This document shows positions 55,801 through 64,000 of a stretch of DNA of 64,000 nt, one piece after another (the stretch's first letter is position 1; every line of letters starts with the position of its first letter). The notes beneath the pieces were generated by a model. That model saw only the letters and a program-made list of their open reading frames with translations. It was not told the DNA's origin and did not search any database. Where the stretch lies: assembly GCA_946902875.1 (NCBI GenBank), contig OX336338.1:5385971-5449970 (forward strand), written 5' to 3'. The stretch is from Nematopogon swammerdamellus (Eukaryota; Arthropoda; Insecta; Lepidoptera; Adelidae). Made by a program: the position numbers and the translations under genes.

Positions 55801-56142
55801 AATGATATATAGATATTAATACTAATTTTAAATATTTAATTTTATAAATATGACATAGAGAATACAGCAGGTATAAAAGAAAATCGCTTTTATTGCGTCA
55901 GAATGTTATACTATACATCCATTTATTAGTTTGGTTAATAACATTTTAGAAGTCATTTTGTACATAAGCGCACAAAAATATAATTAAGTGAATAAAGAAT
56001 GATTGTTACCGGTAACTGCGGTGGCAAACTGCATATGCTGAGGATACTTGTCGACAAGCCGACGGATGACATCGATCTGCTCCAGAGTGAGCTGCACAGC
56101 ATCCTTGTTCTGAGCAGAACAGGGCACGAATGCAGACCAAAA
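35736..56142 (-). CDS. DPEP: Membrane (renal-type) dipeptidase, last 8 coding exons; N-terminus not found
   Basis: Minus-strand exons in order are 56142-56010, 53482-53326, 45091-45037, 41636-41460, 39770-39686, 39088-39013, 38088-37950 and 35843-35736, all GT/AG and phase-consistent, giving 309 aa plus stop. Numbered from the first visible residue, the key residues at the human DPEP1 spacing are E64 (GIEGGHS), H91 (LTHTCNTPW), H132 (LIDLSHVG), H153 (VFSHSS), R164 (HNRNVQDD) and D222 (GGDFDGV). These are the Zn ligands Glu125/His198/His219 and substrate residues His152/Arg230/Asp288. The loop after CNTPW is 5 residues shorter than in human. Known family function is hydrolysis of dipeptides and cystinyl-bis-glycine by a Zn enzyme, usually extracellular. 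The H-x-D N-terminal exons are not seen up to 64000. The C-terminus ends in [11 protein letters not shown] with no hydrophobic GPI tail. Confidence 0.9.
35893..36663. mobile_element. Foldback element with subterminal tandem repeats
   Basis: TTTCGTCCCAGAATGACCAC at the left is inverted at the right. Each end carries degenerate ~16-bp repeats (GGGAAGTGGTCATTAT). An 11-bp duplication CGGTCCTATTC flanks it (35882-35892 and 36664-36674). A SINE fragment (36025-36121) and a hairpin (36296-36362) are nested inside. Confidence 0.85.
36738..36974 (+). mobile_element. Helitron-like (Lep1-type) element, complete
   Basis: CATCCTACTAATATTATAAA start, TTTCACGCAAAAACTACTGA and ACCATCACGCTAAATAGC inside, and CCACGCGGGCGAAGTCGCGG ... 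AGTTAGT at the end. Confidence 0.7.
36990..37600. other. Dipeptidase intron, no recognised element
   Basis: Mostly A-rich. CATAAACACTATATGATGGTGTTTATG near 37272 is a short hairpin. No exon seen. Confidence 0.35.
37607..37918 (-). mobile_element. 5S/tRNA SINE, headless
   Basis: TTTTATGTAAACTGTCATGG ... GAGCGGTCACCTATCCA. It lies 32 bp from dipeptidase exon G. Confidence 0.68.
37950..38088 (-). CDS. DPEP: Dipeptidase exon G
   Basis: Acceptor TCCGTGCAG, donor AAG|GTGTGC. It encodes [37 protein letters not shown] and RQVEK, the family GLEDVSKYP ... LxGxNxLRVxxxVE segment. A SINE ends 32 bp past the donor. Confidence 0.91.
38170..38625 (-). mobile_element. RTE-type LINE C-terminus with duplicated 3' end
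   Basis: The minus strand encodes [20 protein letters not shown] and broken [16 protein letters not shown], the hallmark RTE ending. The 3' part occurs twice (38190-38275 and 38310-38400), separated by (CAGT)n. Frameshifts are present. Confidence 0.75.
39013..39088 (-). CDS. DPEP: Dipeptidase exon F (GGDFDGV)
   Basis: Acceptor TTTTGTTGCAG, donor CG|GTACGC. It encodes [20 protein letters not shown] then FDGVNR, including the substrate Asp. Confidence 0.91.
39686..39770 (-). CDS. DPEP: Dipeptidase exon E
   Basis: Acceptor TCGTCCGCAG, donor G|GTAACT. It encodes [20 protein letters not shown] and ATLSDVA, matching the family strand xGVVMVNFYxxFVxC. Confidence 0.91.
40711..41430. mobile_element. 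Diverged GTTCCGTA-type elements
   Basis: TTTTTAGGGTTCCATACTTC and GGAACCCTTACAGGATCACT at 40711, and a reversed end near 41200-41420 with CAGACGGACGGGCGGACGGA and GATCCCTAAAAATT. It covers most of the intron before exon D. Confidence 0.45.
41460..41636 (-). CDS. DPEP: Dipeptidase exon D (two His ligands)
   Basis: Acceptor GTGTTCGCAG, donor CTG|GTGAGC, 59 codons. It encodes [40 protein letters not shown] and NVQDDII. These are the most diagnostic motifs of the family. Confidence 0.93.
42564..42610. mobile_element. Micro-palindromic element (47 bp) with 8-bp TSD
   Basis: CACAGAGCATCAA ... TTGATGCTCTGTG, flanked by GTTTCAAC on both sides (42556-42563 and 42611-42618). Third member of the roughly 50-bp class. 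The loop is GC-rich. Confidence 0.82.
43052..43194 (-). mobile_element. 5S/tRNA SINE, 3' half
   Basis: T-run, ATGGAAACTGACACAATTGT ... GAACGGAAAACACGAA. Confidence 0.62.
43963..44248 (-). mobile_element. GTTCCGTA-type element, internally deleted
   Basis: AAACCGACGAAGTGCGAGTC ... GGATACGGAAAACTAAAAA. Confidence 0.6.
44656..44721. repeat. (TA)n microsatellite
   Basis: About 30 TA units with one interruption, in the dipeptidase intron between exons C and D. Confidence 0.95.
45037..45091 (-). CDS. DPEP: Dipeptidase exon C
   Basis: Acceptor TTTTATAG, donor GAG|GTAAGT. The split Trp codon is completed, then [18 protein letters not shown] follows, joining CNTPW to the [10 protein letters not shown] helix. 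Confidence 0.88.
45285..45580 (+). other. GC-rich exon-like segment
   Basis: CGCTCTCTCTTCGCTCGCTC, then a CpG-rich stretch ending ACAACGGCAG|GTAAAC, a good plus-strand donor. No protein is recognised. It could be a non-coding first exon or promoter antisense to the dipeptidase, 190 bp from its exon C. Confidence 0.3.
45592..45767. mobile_element. Harbinger-like hairpin MITE with TAA TSD
   Basis: GGCCCGGACTACATGCATCC ... GGATGCATGTAGTCCGGGCC, flanked by TAA at 45589-45591 and 45768-45770. Arms of about 75 bp are nearly perfect. Confidence 0.85.
46568..46709 (-). mobile_element. 5S/tRNA SINE, 3' half
   Basis: T-run, ATGGAAACTGACACGGTTGC ... GGACGGAAAACACGAA. Confidence 0.62.
46723..47150 (+). 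mobile_element. CCCGACTACGGCGAAGC-type element with TGTA microsatellites
   Basis: TTTACCCGACTACGGCGAAG, two (TATG)n tracts at 46770-46799 and 46868-46908, then TTGACAAATGAGGTATCGTT. A related end, CTACTCGTAGTCGGGTTTTT, is at 52518-52537. Confidence 0.55.
47243..49168. mobile_element. Second inverted minisatellite array
   Basis: Starts with the Helitron-like 5' motif CTACTAATATTATAAACGCG (47245), which recurs at 47776, showing a 531-bp segmental duplication. Forward units (GCGAGGCCGAAGGCCGAGCT) run to about 48435, then the same unit continues inverted to 49168. Same unit as 22430-24005. Confidence 0.87.
49284..49766. repeat. Long near-perfect hairpin (about 480 bp)
   Basis: Left arm TAACTTCAAAAACTAAAACC ... 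and its inverse ending TTAGTTTTTGAAGTTATTTT. At the centre a 46-bp unit, TTCAGAGGATAGCCGTGGTC..., is duplicated in the left arm only. No TSD was seen. Confidence 0.88.
49830..50100. other. Unassigned sequence with a short open frame
   Basis: [20 protein letters not shown] and 9 more residues are open at 49965-50053. No family match and no clear splice sites, so I do not call it a gene. Confidence 0.2.
50290..52190. other. AT-rich dipeptidase intron
   Basis: Low-complexity ATA/TAC repeats near 51530-51610. No exon, RNA or clear element recognised. Confidence 0.4.
52684..52819. mobile_element. Short MITE
   Basis: GGGTACAGACTGGTAT at the left and ACACCAGTCTGTACGC at the right, about 136 bp apart. 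Confidence 0.6.
53326..53482 (-). CDS. DPEP: Dipeptidase exon B (Glu and His ligand region)
   Basis: Acceptor TGCCAACAG, donor TG|GTACCG, phase 2. It encodes [20 protein letters not shown] and [16 protein letters not shown]. It holds the bridging Zn Glu and the substrate-binding His. Confidence 0.91.
53525..53962. mobile_element. Repeat with many GCTCGA motifs and inverted ends
   Basis: TACACACGTACGTGCTTGCTCG at the left versus GAGCATCTACGTACGTGTGGA at the right. TGCTCGA/TCGAGCA occurs repeatedly between. It lies next to dipeptidase exon B. Confidence 0.6.
54035..54306 (-). mobile_element. CACACGCTGAATCCCGAC family, reversed
   Basis: TGCATCTCTCCCCGTGCATG ... GATTGTCGGGATACAGCGTG. The 5' end is truncated. 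Confidence 0.6.
54340..54765 (+). mobile_element. Two RTE-type LINE 3' ends
   Basis: TCACTCGCCAGGTGGGACGA ... AGACGTATGTCCAGTAGCGT with (GACT) tail, then GAGAGGCCTATGTCCAGCAG with (ATG)n tail. Both match the 3' end encoded by RTE elements. Confidence 0.65.
54770..56000. other. AT-rich dipeptidase intron
   Basis: A CCGTCCGTCCGTC microsatellite at 54842-54858; otherwise no recognised feature. Confidence 0.4.
56010..56142 (-). CDS. DPEP: Dipeptidase exon A (first visible)
   Basis: Acceptor TTGTTCACAG, donor G|GTAACA. It encodes [20 protein letters not shown] and a DVIRRL helix, matching FWSxYxPCxxQxKDAVxxTLEQxD of the family. It starts in phase 0, as expected after a VGAQ-type upstream exon. 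Confidence 0.9.
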
Positions 56143-57291
56143 CTGTGAACAAACAGAACAATCTTATCAGTATTGGCGTTTCTGTCCCGCGATTGTCCGT
56201 GAACAATTTCACATGACTTGCGCGATTTTAAACGTTACCGTTCTCGGGAAATAGGGGTCGGGAATTCGCAGCACCCGGAAAAAAATATATAATGAATTAA
56301 TTAGGCATTTAAAAAAAATTAAATTATTTTAATTTTAAATTGTAATCGCATCTACTCAAGATATATTAATATTTACATATTAAAAGGAAGTATGCAATGC
56401 AATATCATTTATTTCGGTTTTGATTAGATATTTTGTTTGAACTTTTGTTAACACTATACAATATTATTTTAAGCATGTTTGCAACTTAATGTCGATTTTA
56501 TTAACAATTTTATTTACATGTATGTTTTTTAAGGTTATGTACCCGTACGGGACCCTATTAATAACCCTAGCCGTCTGTTATACTTTTAAAGGGCTGTAAG
56601 GGCGGTAAGAACCGTACAAGGTAGCCGGTTGAAATGTTTTACAGAATATGTGTTATTATGGCGGATATGCCTACAAATAATAATAATAAAAAAAACGGTG
56701 GCGTAGGAGGACGCCCTATATAAGTTATACTTCTTTGGCGTGATTAAAAAAAGTAAAGAAATGGAAATGGACGCGAAACAAAAGGTTCTACGCAAAAAAC
56801 TAAATTGTAAATTGAAAAGAAAAAAAGTCCACCGGCGCGACACTTGTTCTATGAAGATGACTTCTAAACTTCAAGGGCTATCGACCGGTTTGTATTCGAA
56901 ACAAAATCTAATGGTGATGGTAAAATGTTTTCTTAGTTTAAGTTTTTAGTCTCAATTTTTAATTTTCATAACGGGCATAAAGAAATTTTTTGTTGGTTTT
57001 TTATATCGTAAAAAACGATAATATGTATATTAAAGCGTCAACTTGGTGCAAGAAAAGTGAAATAAAAAATATTAATATATTGTGTGGTGGCACAGTACCA
57101 TTGATGCGCAAGTCCGACTCGCACTTGGCCGGTTTTTGTGGGTACATTTATCTCAGACGGAATGTGCTATGTAGTAGCAGAGTTACCAGCGCTACGACTT
57201 GTCACTGGGGGCTACGCTTCGTAGCAGTTCTACGAAAATAGCATCATCAATGATGATCACAGCAAAAATACACTACGGTAAGCATGTTTAG

Positions 57292-57620
57292 TTTTTTTTT
57301 TATGTAAACTGACACGGTTGGCTACATCACCTACATCGTCCGTGATGTCAGCCCATAACACCGGGTGAACTAGGTGCCATGTCAGTGCTTCCCCCTTTGA
57401 TCGTGCCGGCTGCACTGAACTGGTCGGAAAACACAAACTATTTACATAGCCGTTTCGACCGACGACGTTTCATTCAGTGCGGTGGTACCAACCCGGGCGG
57501 GTTAACCCCTACCACCATGTAAGATTAGGAGGGAAGGGACCTACAGTTTTACGAGGAATCCGAACCTCGGTCAGCCTCCAACGGTCAGCGGTCACCCATC
57601 CAAGTACTGACCGCACCCAG
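57292..57620 (-). mobile_element. 5S/tRNA SINE lacking only the tRNA-like head
   Basis: T-run, ATGTAAACTGACACGGTTGG ... TCCAAGTACTGACCGCACCC. It stops within the 5S-like box. Confidence 0.7.
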
Positions 57621-58357
57621 GTTAGTAATTTTACCATTAATATTATTTATTGTAGGTATACTGTTTAATGAGTATACATATGGTAGTTTAATTTTTTTCT
57701 TCTTTTTTAGAGAACGATTAACAATATTACTGTGAATTCTGAATACATTAAAGAGCCTCTGTAAAAAAATTTATACGTTATGTATTCAATCTTTGAATTT
57801 TATGAAGTCCATATTTAATGAAATAATGTTAACGACCATGGTTAACTGTAATGTGGAGCACAGTCGGGACCCTGCCAAGTTCGAGCGCTGCGCGTGGCGT
57901 CATTGCCACCTTCACATTGACACGTACGCCAAAGTCTAAATTTAAAAAAAAGAAATAGGATCTTTCCCGCTTATGTTTTGGACAGACTATAGTGGGGTTT
58001 CAAGAAGTCTAAAATGTATCAATGGAAACGGAAAGCGCTTCCAGGCGGGACTTTCGAAATCCGAATTGATTAGATAAGCGGGAAACCGCACGGAGGTACT
58101 CATCGGTGATTTCCCCAGACGACGACGACGGTGGGGAAGGTCGTCTCACCTGACTGGGGACTGTATCGGCGGGACTTACAGTTCGCACACCTTTCAACGG
58201 AGGTTTACTTGTGGGGCTTCCGTTGAATATTACTTGTCCTTGCTACCAACCAGAAATTTAGATTAAATTATTTCAGATAGAAAGTACGTTCGGTACAGTT
58301 GATAGGTTTGAAAAGATATAGGTAATAACTTACCACAGTATATACACTTATTTCCTA

Positions 58358-58400
58358 CTAGCTGTGCCTGCGGATGCGCCCGCGTGAAAGTCGGTTTAAT
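58358..58400 (-). mobile_element. Helitron-like 3' end, reversed
   Basis: ACTAGCTGTGCCTGCGGATG followed by CGCCCGCGTGAAAG. Confidence 0.45.
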
Positions 58401-59137
58401 AGAAAATCTGAAGTGCAAATATGACGTCACCAAGGGCGAGCTGAATTCGAGTAAATGATACATAGGCACATACTCTCTCAAAGAACAATCCCAATAACAT
58501 AACAAATCATTCTTGGTTGAAACATGTAAATCACACGGAAACATCATGGACACCCAATATCGATTACTTTCGACCGTACTCGATCCCTATAAGAAATGGC
58601 GTTCTTTTACCTAAACAAATATAATAACATCCCACTACTACTACCTTTAAACTTAAAAAGATACTATATTCTCTTCGATCAAATATAATATTTAGATTTT
58701 CCCTCTTTAAAGCCCTGAAGCCAATAATGAGCAGCAAATCTAGGACAAAGTAATAACTGGGACCTAGGGCCCACGCAGTTCGGAAGCAATATGAAAAAAT
58801 CTATATGTACGTATGTAAGAATATGTATAGAATGTGTAAGAATACCTAGTTTATTTTTTTGTCCTTAAAAATATTTCCTTTACTTTTTTATTTCATTCAC
58901 TTATTTTATTGCCAAAATAAATGCAAATTTGTTTCTTGACAAATTTGCTTTTATTTTCCTTTGACAAAAAAATCACACGACACGAGTCACTATCCTGAAA
59001 AGTTGACAGGCTAAACAAAAGGGCTAGGACGCAGCAGCGGGCCTTACAACAACGGCCGTCTTTGTTGCGAATCACTCTCGCCTTGTTGTAAGACACAGAG
59101 GACAAAATGGCCTGTTAACACATTTGTCGTTAACACA

Positions 59138-59291
59138 TTTTTTTTTTTTTTTTTTTATGGAACCTGGCACGGTTGGCTACATCACCTACAACATCCGTGA
59201 TGTCAGCCCATAACACAGGGTGAATCAGGTGCCATGTCAGTGCTTCCCTTCATTTCATGTCGGCTACACTAAACTGGACGGAAAACACGAA
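59138..59291 (-). mobile_element. 5S/tRNA SINE, 3' half
   Basis: Long T-run, ATGGAACCTGGCACGGTTGG ... GACGGAAAACACGAAC. Confidence 0.62.
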
Positions 59292-59342
59292 CACGTAGTT
59301 TATCTTCATGTTTAGATGCTACTGCGGCCCAGTCTATAGTGG

Positions 59343-59716
59343 AAAAAAAAAAGTTTTAAAAAACATAAAACCGACTTCCTAAAAAAAGTAAAACTAAAAA
59401 ACTATTTAAAATAAAAATATAAAAACCGCCTTCAAAAATATATGAAATAAAAACCTAAAAAAAAAACGAACCCTAGAGTTGAAGGCGGTGCTAAAAAGGC
59501 TACACAAATCACAAAGGATATTATCATCCGCTCATGTTTTCTTTCATGCATCATTTTGCTTGCTTTAGCACCGCCTTCAACTCTAGGGTTCGTTTTTTTT
59601 TTAGCTTTTTATTTCATATATTTTTGAAGGCGGTTTTTATATTTTTATTTTAAATAGTTTTTTAGTTTTACTTTTTTTAGGAAGTCGGTTTTATGTTTTT
59701 TAAAACTTTTTTTTTT
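59343..59716. mobile_element. Foldback element with about 150-bp arms
   Basis: AAAACCGACTTCCTAAAAAAA ... and its inverse. Inner ends GAGTTGAAGGCGGTGCTAAA and TTTAGCACCGCCTTCAACTC surround a 70-bp unique loop. Confidence 0.85.
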
Positions 59717-59800
59717 ATTTCACAGTTTTTTTTTAGTTATTTTTTGCTATTGATGTACTCGCTTTCCAATCCGATCTTGACCCAATTAAAATAGGACCAC

Positions 59801-60147
59801 GTCAGCTTCGATAGCTCAGTGGTGCAGACAGTCAACTGTCGCTATTGAATTTTAAGCAACGCTGGGTGCGGTCAGTGCTTAGATGGGTGACCGCTGACCG
59901 TTGGAGGCTGACCAAGGTTCGGATTCCTCGTAAAACTGTAAGTCCCTTCCCTCGTAATTTTACTTGGTGGTAGGGTTTAACCTTCCCGGGTTGGTACCAC
60001 CGCACTGAATTAAACGTCGGTCGAAACGGCTATGTAAATAGTTTGTGTTTTCCGACCAGTTCAGTGTAGTCAGCACGATCAAAGGGGGAAGCACTGACAT
60101 GGCACTGGTGTTATGGGCTGACATCACGGACGTTGTAGGTGATGTTG
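59801..60147 (+). mobile_element. 5S/tRNA SINE, near full length
   Basis: GTCAGCTTCGATAGCTCAGT, TTTTAAGCAACGCTGGGTGC, GGTCAGTGCTTAGATGGGTG, through to ATCACGGACGTTGTAGGTGA. Confidence 0.78.
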
Positions 60148-61914
60148 CAGAACTTAGTAGAATGGACAGACATAAACGTGTTACGGAAGCCTACTTTTAT
60201 TATAAAATAACCGTCGGAGGACCTTGGTTGAAAATTGTAAAATTTAGTAGAACGGATAGACATGCATATGTTACGGAACCCTACATTCATTTTGCAGAAC
60301 TTAGTAGAATGGACAGACATAAACGTGTTACGGAACCCTACTTAACAGTTGCACTCCGGGAGTGCCGGCAGATCCCGTGCCACTCTAACTTAACCCTTAA
60401 CGCAATGACTTAAGGTTTCATTTTAAAAATGACGCTGACGCGATGTCGCGAGTTATACATTTTTACCCACCTAAAAAAGTGCCAAGAGCCGCTAAAGAAG
60501 TTTTCACTTCAAAAACCTCAGGGTTATCCCCTTTCAAATAAAAAAAAAAAGAATTTTCAAAATCGGCCCACAATTGACGGAGTAATCGCGTAACAAACAT
60601 CCAAAAAAAGAAAACATACCGTCGAATTGAGAATCTTTTAGGTCTAAAGTAAATTTCTCGTGAAGACAAATGCAACGAGCCCAAACACGATGGGTTTATC
60701 ATGTGTAGTTTAGGAGTTCCTATGGCCACCTTCTGTCTCCATCATCAAACCAGCTCGATGGTACTCGGTACAGTAGGTACTGGCCAGGTACCATAATAAA
60801 TTAAGCGCCGGTCGGAAAAGATAAAAAAATTTCAAATTTAGAATATTCATGAAACAAGGGTCCGAATATGTATCACTAGTATATCGATTCATGTATTTCA
60901 ACAGGACAGAGAAAATTTCAAAATATTAGGTATTTAATACTTTTTAGTTTTTTTTTTTTTTGTTTTTTGGAAATCGGTTTAATATTTTTTAAAACAGTTT
61001 TTATTTCATTCTTTTTAGTAATATTACATAAAAAAGAATAATCGAAATCGAATAATCGAAATCGATTGAAGTGGTACAGAATTATTCGCCATATGTGTCA
61101 GACTGCAAATTGCTGAATAAGTCCACATCACAAATGTTTTGCTGAAGGTAACCACACACCATACTAATTTATCAAACTGAAAATTGCCGAAAACGACCAC
61201 ATCACAAGTTTTGCTGAAGGTAACCACACACCATAGTATTATGCTGATTTTTCGAAAACCACTGAACCAATTTCGATAAAATTGAAATGGGACCACCTCG
61301 GAAGTATGACCTAACTAACAAAAAAAGAATTTTCTAAATCGGCCCTCAATTGACGGAGAAATCGTGTTACAAACATACAAAAAAATAAAAATAAAAAAAA
61401 AAATAAAAAAAAAAAACATACAGACGAATTGAGAACCTCCTCCTTTTTTGGAAGTCGGTTAAAAAAACGGCAAAGACCGAGTCAGGCTCGCACAAATTAT
61501 GGTTTCGTACTATAACAAAAATATGTTTTCCCCCGAAATATTGCATTACCGAAAAAAGCTGCAGTTTTCCTGCAATCTATTGATATCTACTAACCATATG
61601 AAAGTCAAAATTTTAGCTCTTTAGAAACCTCTCCTAGGTTTTTAAAGCTAAAATTTTAATACCTGATTGAAATGAAATGATACCCCTCACTCAAGATAAT
61701 ATGTTAGTTTAAACTTTTTTTTATTCGTATGAAATTGGCCCCCCTCATTATATGGTTCTCATACATCCATATCTTTCTCCTATCCAAACTGTACCTACTC
61801 CCTTTGAAATGGACTACTGCATGAGGTGTGAAGTTGGCGCAAATTGCGGGTCAAGCACCTACCCACACTTCAGAGCAAAGAAATATAACGTCACTTGTCT
61901 GATCACCGTGTGAG

Positions 61915-62045
61915 AGGAAACAAGGAATCGCCGTGCGATCTCCTGTCCATCAAAGTCAAAGGAAACGTTTTCCAAACTCATCTTGGACCTCATACCAGAG
62001 CACACACTGGGCTGCAGCCCAGATCACAGAAGAACGCCGGGTGTG
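61915..62045 (+). other. Possible exon, both strands open
   Basis: On plus, RGNKESPCDLLSIKVKGNVF and 26 more residues end at GTGTG|GTGAGT. On minus, KMSLENVSFDFDGQEIARRF is also open between plausible splice sites. No family is recognised on either strand. Confidence 0.25.
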
Positions 62046-62606
62046 GTGAGTCCAGCCTATATTTCCTTAATTTTCCGTGTGAGAAACCGTGCTTCTTCAT
62101 AGAAAAAAAAGGGCAATAAAATTAAATTTTTATAGTGTCAATTTATGGACACAACAAATGTAAAGTAGTTTTTGCGCTACTACTAGTTTAGCGAGATACG
62201 TGCGCGGCCTCAAGATCTAGCATTAAGTATGATAAAAATTCAATTTTCTATGTTACTTAGATTTCGAGAAAAAGACCGACGGACACCGGAGTGATCTTAT
62301 AATGGTTCCGTTTTTTCCTTTTAAGGTACGGTACCATAAATAAATTGAACTCGCCGAACGCTCGGCGGCATTTTTTTTATTTTTTTTTATTTTTTTTTTG
62401 GGAATGGCCCTTGTCCCTTCTCCGTGTACACAAGCGAAAGCCAGGCGATTGCGTATTCAATAGATTGTGCAAGCTCAGCGGCCGAGGCGCGATCGGGGTC
62501 GAGCCTTTAAATACTTATGTATATTCTGTTGACACCCTCCCAGTGTGTAAGTACACCAGTGTGTGTGTATATATACCAGTGTGTGTGTATATATACACCA
62601 GTGTGT

Positions 62607-63291
62607 ATACAGGATGTTTCAGAATAGGGTTTCGTAACTTCAGGGTTCGCAGGGGTCTATATTTGAAGACGAAAAGCTCTGAAACTTTTTCCCAGATTCG
62701 GTCGTTATATAGTACTTTTTGGTGAATATCGTTTCATCGAGCTTTGGTCAACGGTTAACGTCCGCCTTTATTAAATAGAAAATACGATGAGTGCATGCAT
62801 ACGATGATGACAACATGCTTAACTAGTAGAATTGAACTGCATGCAGGTAAATTCCAAACACTTAAATTTTAATGACATCAAATGAAAAAAGGGGACTGAA
62901 CTAGTTCATTGCACTCCCAGGATCTAGACAGCACTGTTGCCAAATGTCCCAATAGTCACTGTCCATCCAGTTTTTATAACAATTTTCAATTTTTGTATAA
63001 AAAAAATTGGTTGTCTGTAAAGTCGGTTTACGGACGATAGTTTTACGTGTTGACGCTTGGACCGATTGTGCCTCTCTATCGCTTGTTACGCGCTCTCGCT
63101 TGCACACACAGGCTAAGATGGAACGTGACACTTTTTCGTGTGTGCAGCCGGTGTTCATCAATTTATAAGACGTGACGTCATCACGTCAAAAAAAATACGG
63201 AATTTCGATTTGAGTGATAAAGACTTTGTTCTTTTAATAATGAGTAATTTCTATTCCTGAAGTTTCTCAAGCCTATCCTGAAACACTCTGT
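62607..63291. mobile_element. DNA transposon with 22-bp TIR
   Basis: TACAGGATGTTTCAGAATAGG on the left and CCTATCCTGAAACACTCTGTA on the right. A TA duplication fits a Tc1/mariner-like insertion. It carries the same core as 13068-13815, with TGACGTCA at 63173-63180. Confidence 0.75.
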
Positions 63292-63649
63292 ATACATCAG
63301 TGTGTACGTACTACTCGATTCTCTTTAATAGCTGCGAGCGCCGAGGAACCTACGAATACCCTACCTCAGCAGATATGTAGGTCCATTAAAATCCCTTTAA
63401 CTAAAAGTTGTTAAAGTCTGATGATGATCCTGTTCGTTGAACGTTTCGTTAAAATTTATGAGCGTTTTATAATAATTCATGCGAGAAGTTTGAGCATGTT
63501 TTAACGCACACAGCTCTACTGTTTGAACACCTTTCCGATATCGGCCTACGAAAAATGATGAGTTACGGAGGAGGTAATGAGAGAAAATAATTTATGACCT
63601 GGGTACATGAAGTGAAGCGGGAATAAGCTTGATGTGCTATAGCTATATT

Positions 63650-63952
63650 TAAAAACCGGCCAAGTGCGAGTCGAACTCGCGCACCGAGGGTTCCGTATCG
63701 CCATGTCATGGTCAGCGCCATTCACGCCATCTGTGGATTAGTTGAAATGCTTCATACTGTTTTCGGTAGTTGGTGCGCATACACTTTTTAGTTTGTTGTA
63801 TGGGGACCCCGTTAATTTTTTAATTTTTCTTATTTTTATTATTTTGTTGTTATATCGCCCCTAATAACATATATTCTGTGAAAATTTCAACGGGCTACCT
63901 ATTACGGTTCAAGAGATACAGCCCTCGGACAGAGGGACTTATGGGACCCCAC
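63650..63952 (-). mobile_element. GTTCCGTA-type element, broken by the next repeat
   Basis: AAAACCGGCCAAGTGCGAGT ... ACAGCCCTCGGACAGAGGGA, then the CACACGCTGAATCCCGAC family begins at 63953 and runs off the window. Confidence 0.65.
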
Positions 63953-64000
63953 CGTGTGGGGCCGGTACTTAAAAATAATAGCCCCATGCATGTTGTAAAA

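Noticed and set aside
58009..58197. Minus-strand frame with SPPSSSSGEITDEYLRAVSR
   Set aside because: Could be a retroelement Gag or ORF1 scrap. Too short and without a match, and it does not carry the dipeptidase N-terminal motif.

Overview
The window is animal nuclear DNA, almost certainly from a moth or butterfly. Genes are split into small exons with GT/AG introns of up to several kb. The spaces between are packed with repeat types I associate with Lepidoptera: Helitron-like ends of the form CCCGCGGCTTCGCTCGCG...CTAGT, an abundant element running from AGGGTTCCGTA to ...CTCGCACTTGGCCGG, tRNA- and 5S-related SINEs, RTE-type LINE tails and many hairpin MITEs. No bacterial operons, CRISPR arrays or rRNA genes are present. 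The species was not identified.

Two protein genes could be assembled from splice phase and family knowledge. (1) Plus strand, 743-27013: a complete 15-exon, 626-residue thioredoxin-domain protein of the TXNDC3/TXNDC6 (NME8/NME9) type. It has an N-terminal thioredoxin domain with a CGQC site, a degenerate NDP-kinase-like segment, a Glu-rich coiled coil, a second NDPK-like segment and an acidic tail. Family members belong to cilia and sperm flagella. (2) Minus strand, 56142 down to 35736: the last eight coding exons (309 residues plus stop) of a membrane (renal-type) dipeptidase. It carries all the metal and substrate residues expected in this part. The N-terminal exons with the H-x-D motif were not found and probably lie beyond the right edge. 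The two genes converge tail to tail, with about 8.5 kb of repeats between them.

Layout: 1-27 kb is gene 1, whose introns hold SINEs, Helitron-like pieces and a 14-copy tandem array made from the end of exon 5 and its splice donor (7318-8745). 22.4-24.0 kb, inside intron 13, is a palindromic minisatellite element. 27-35.5 kb is intergenic and rich in MITEs. 35.5-56.1 kb is the dipeptidase gene; its introns hold a foldback element, a second palindromic minisatellite (47.2-49.2 kb) and a 480-bp near-perfect hairpin (49.3-49.8 kb). 56-64 kb is repeats with no confirmed gene.

The most notable signals are: the exon/donor tandem array; three roughly 50-bp palindromic micro-elements with perfect 8-bp target duplications; two inverted minisatellite arrays tied to Helitron-like ends; long intronic hairpins; and a SINE family whose head joins a tRNA-like A box to the 5S rRNA internal promoter. 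All family calls come from reading the sequence. No database search or RNA evidence was available.
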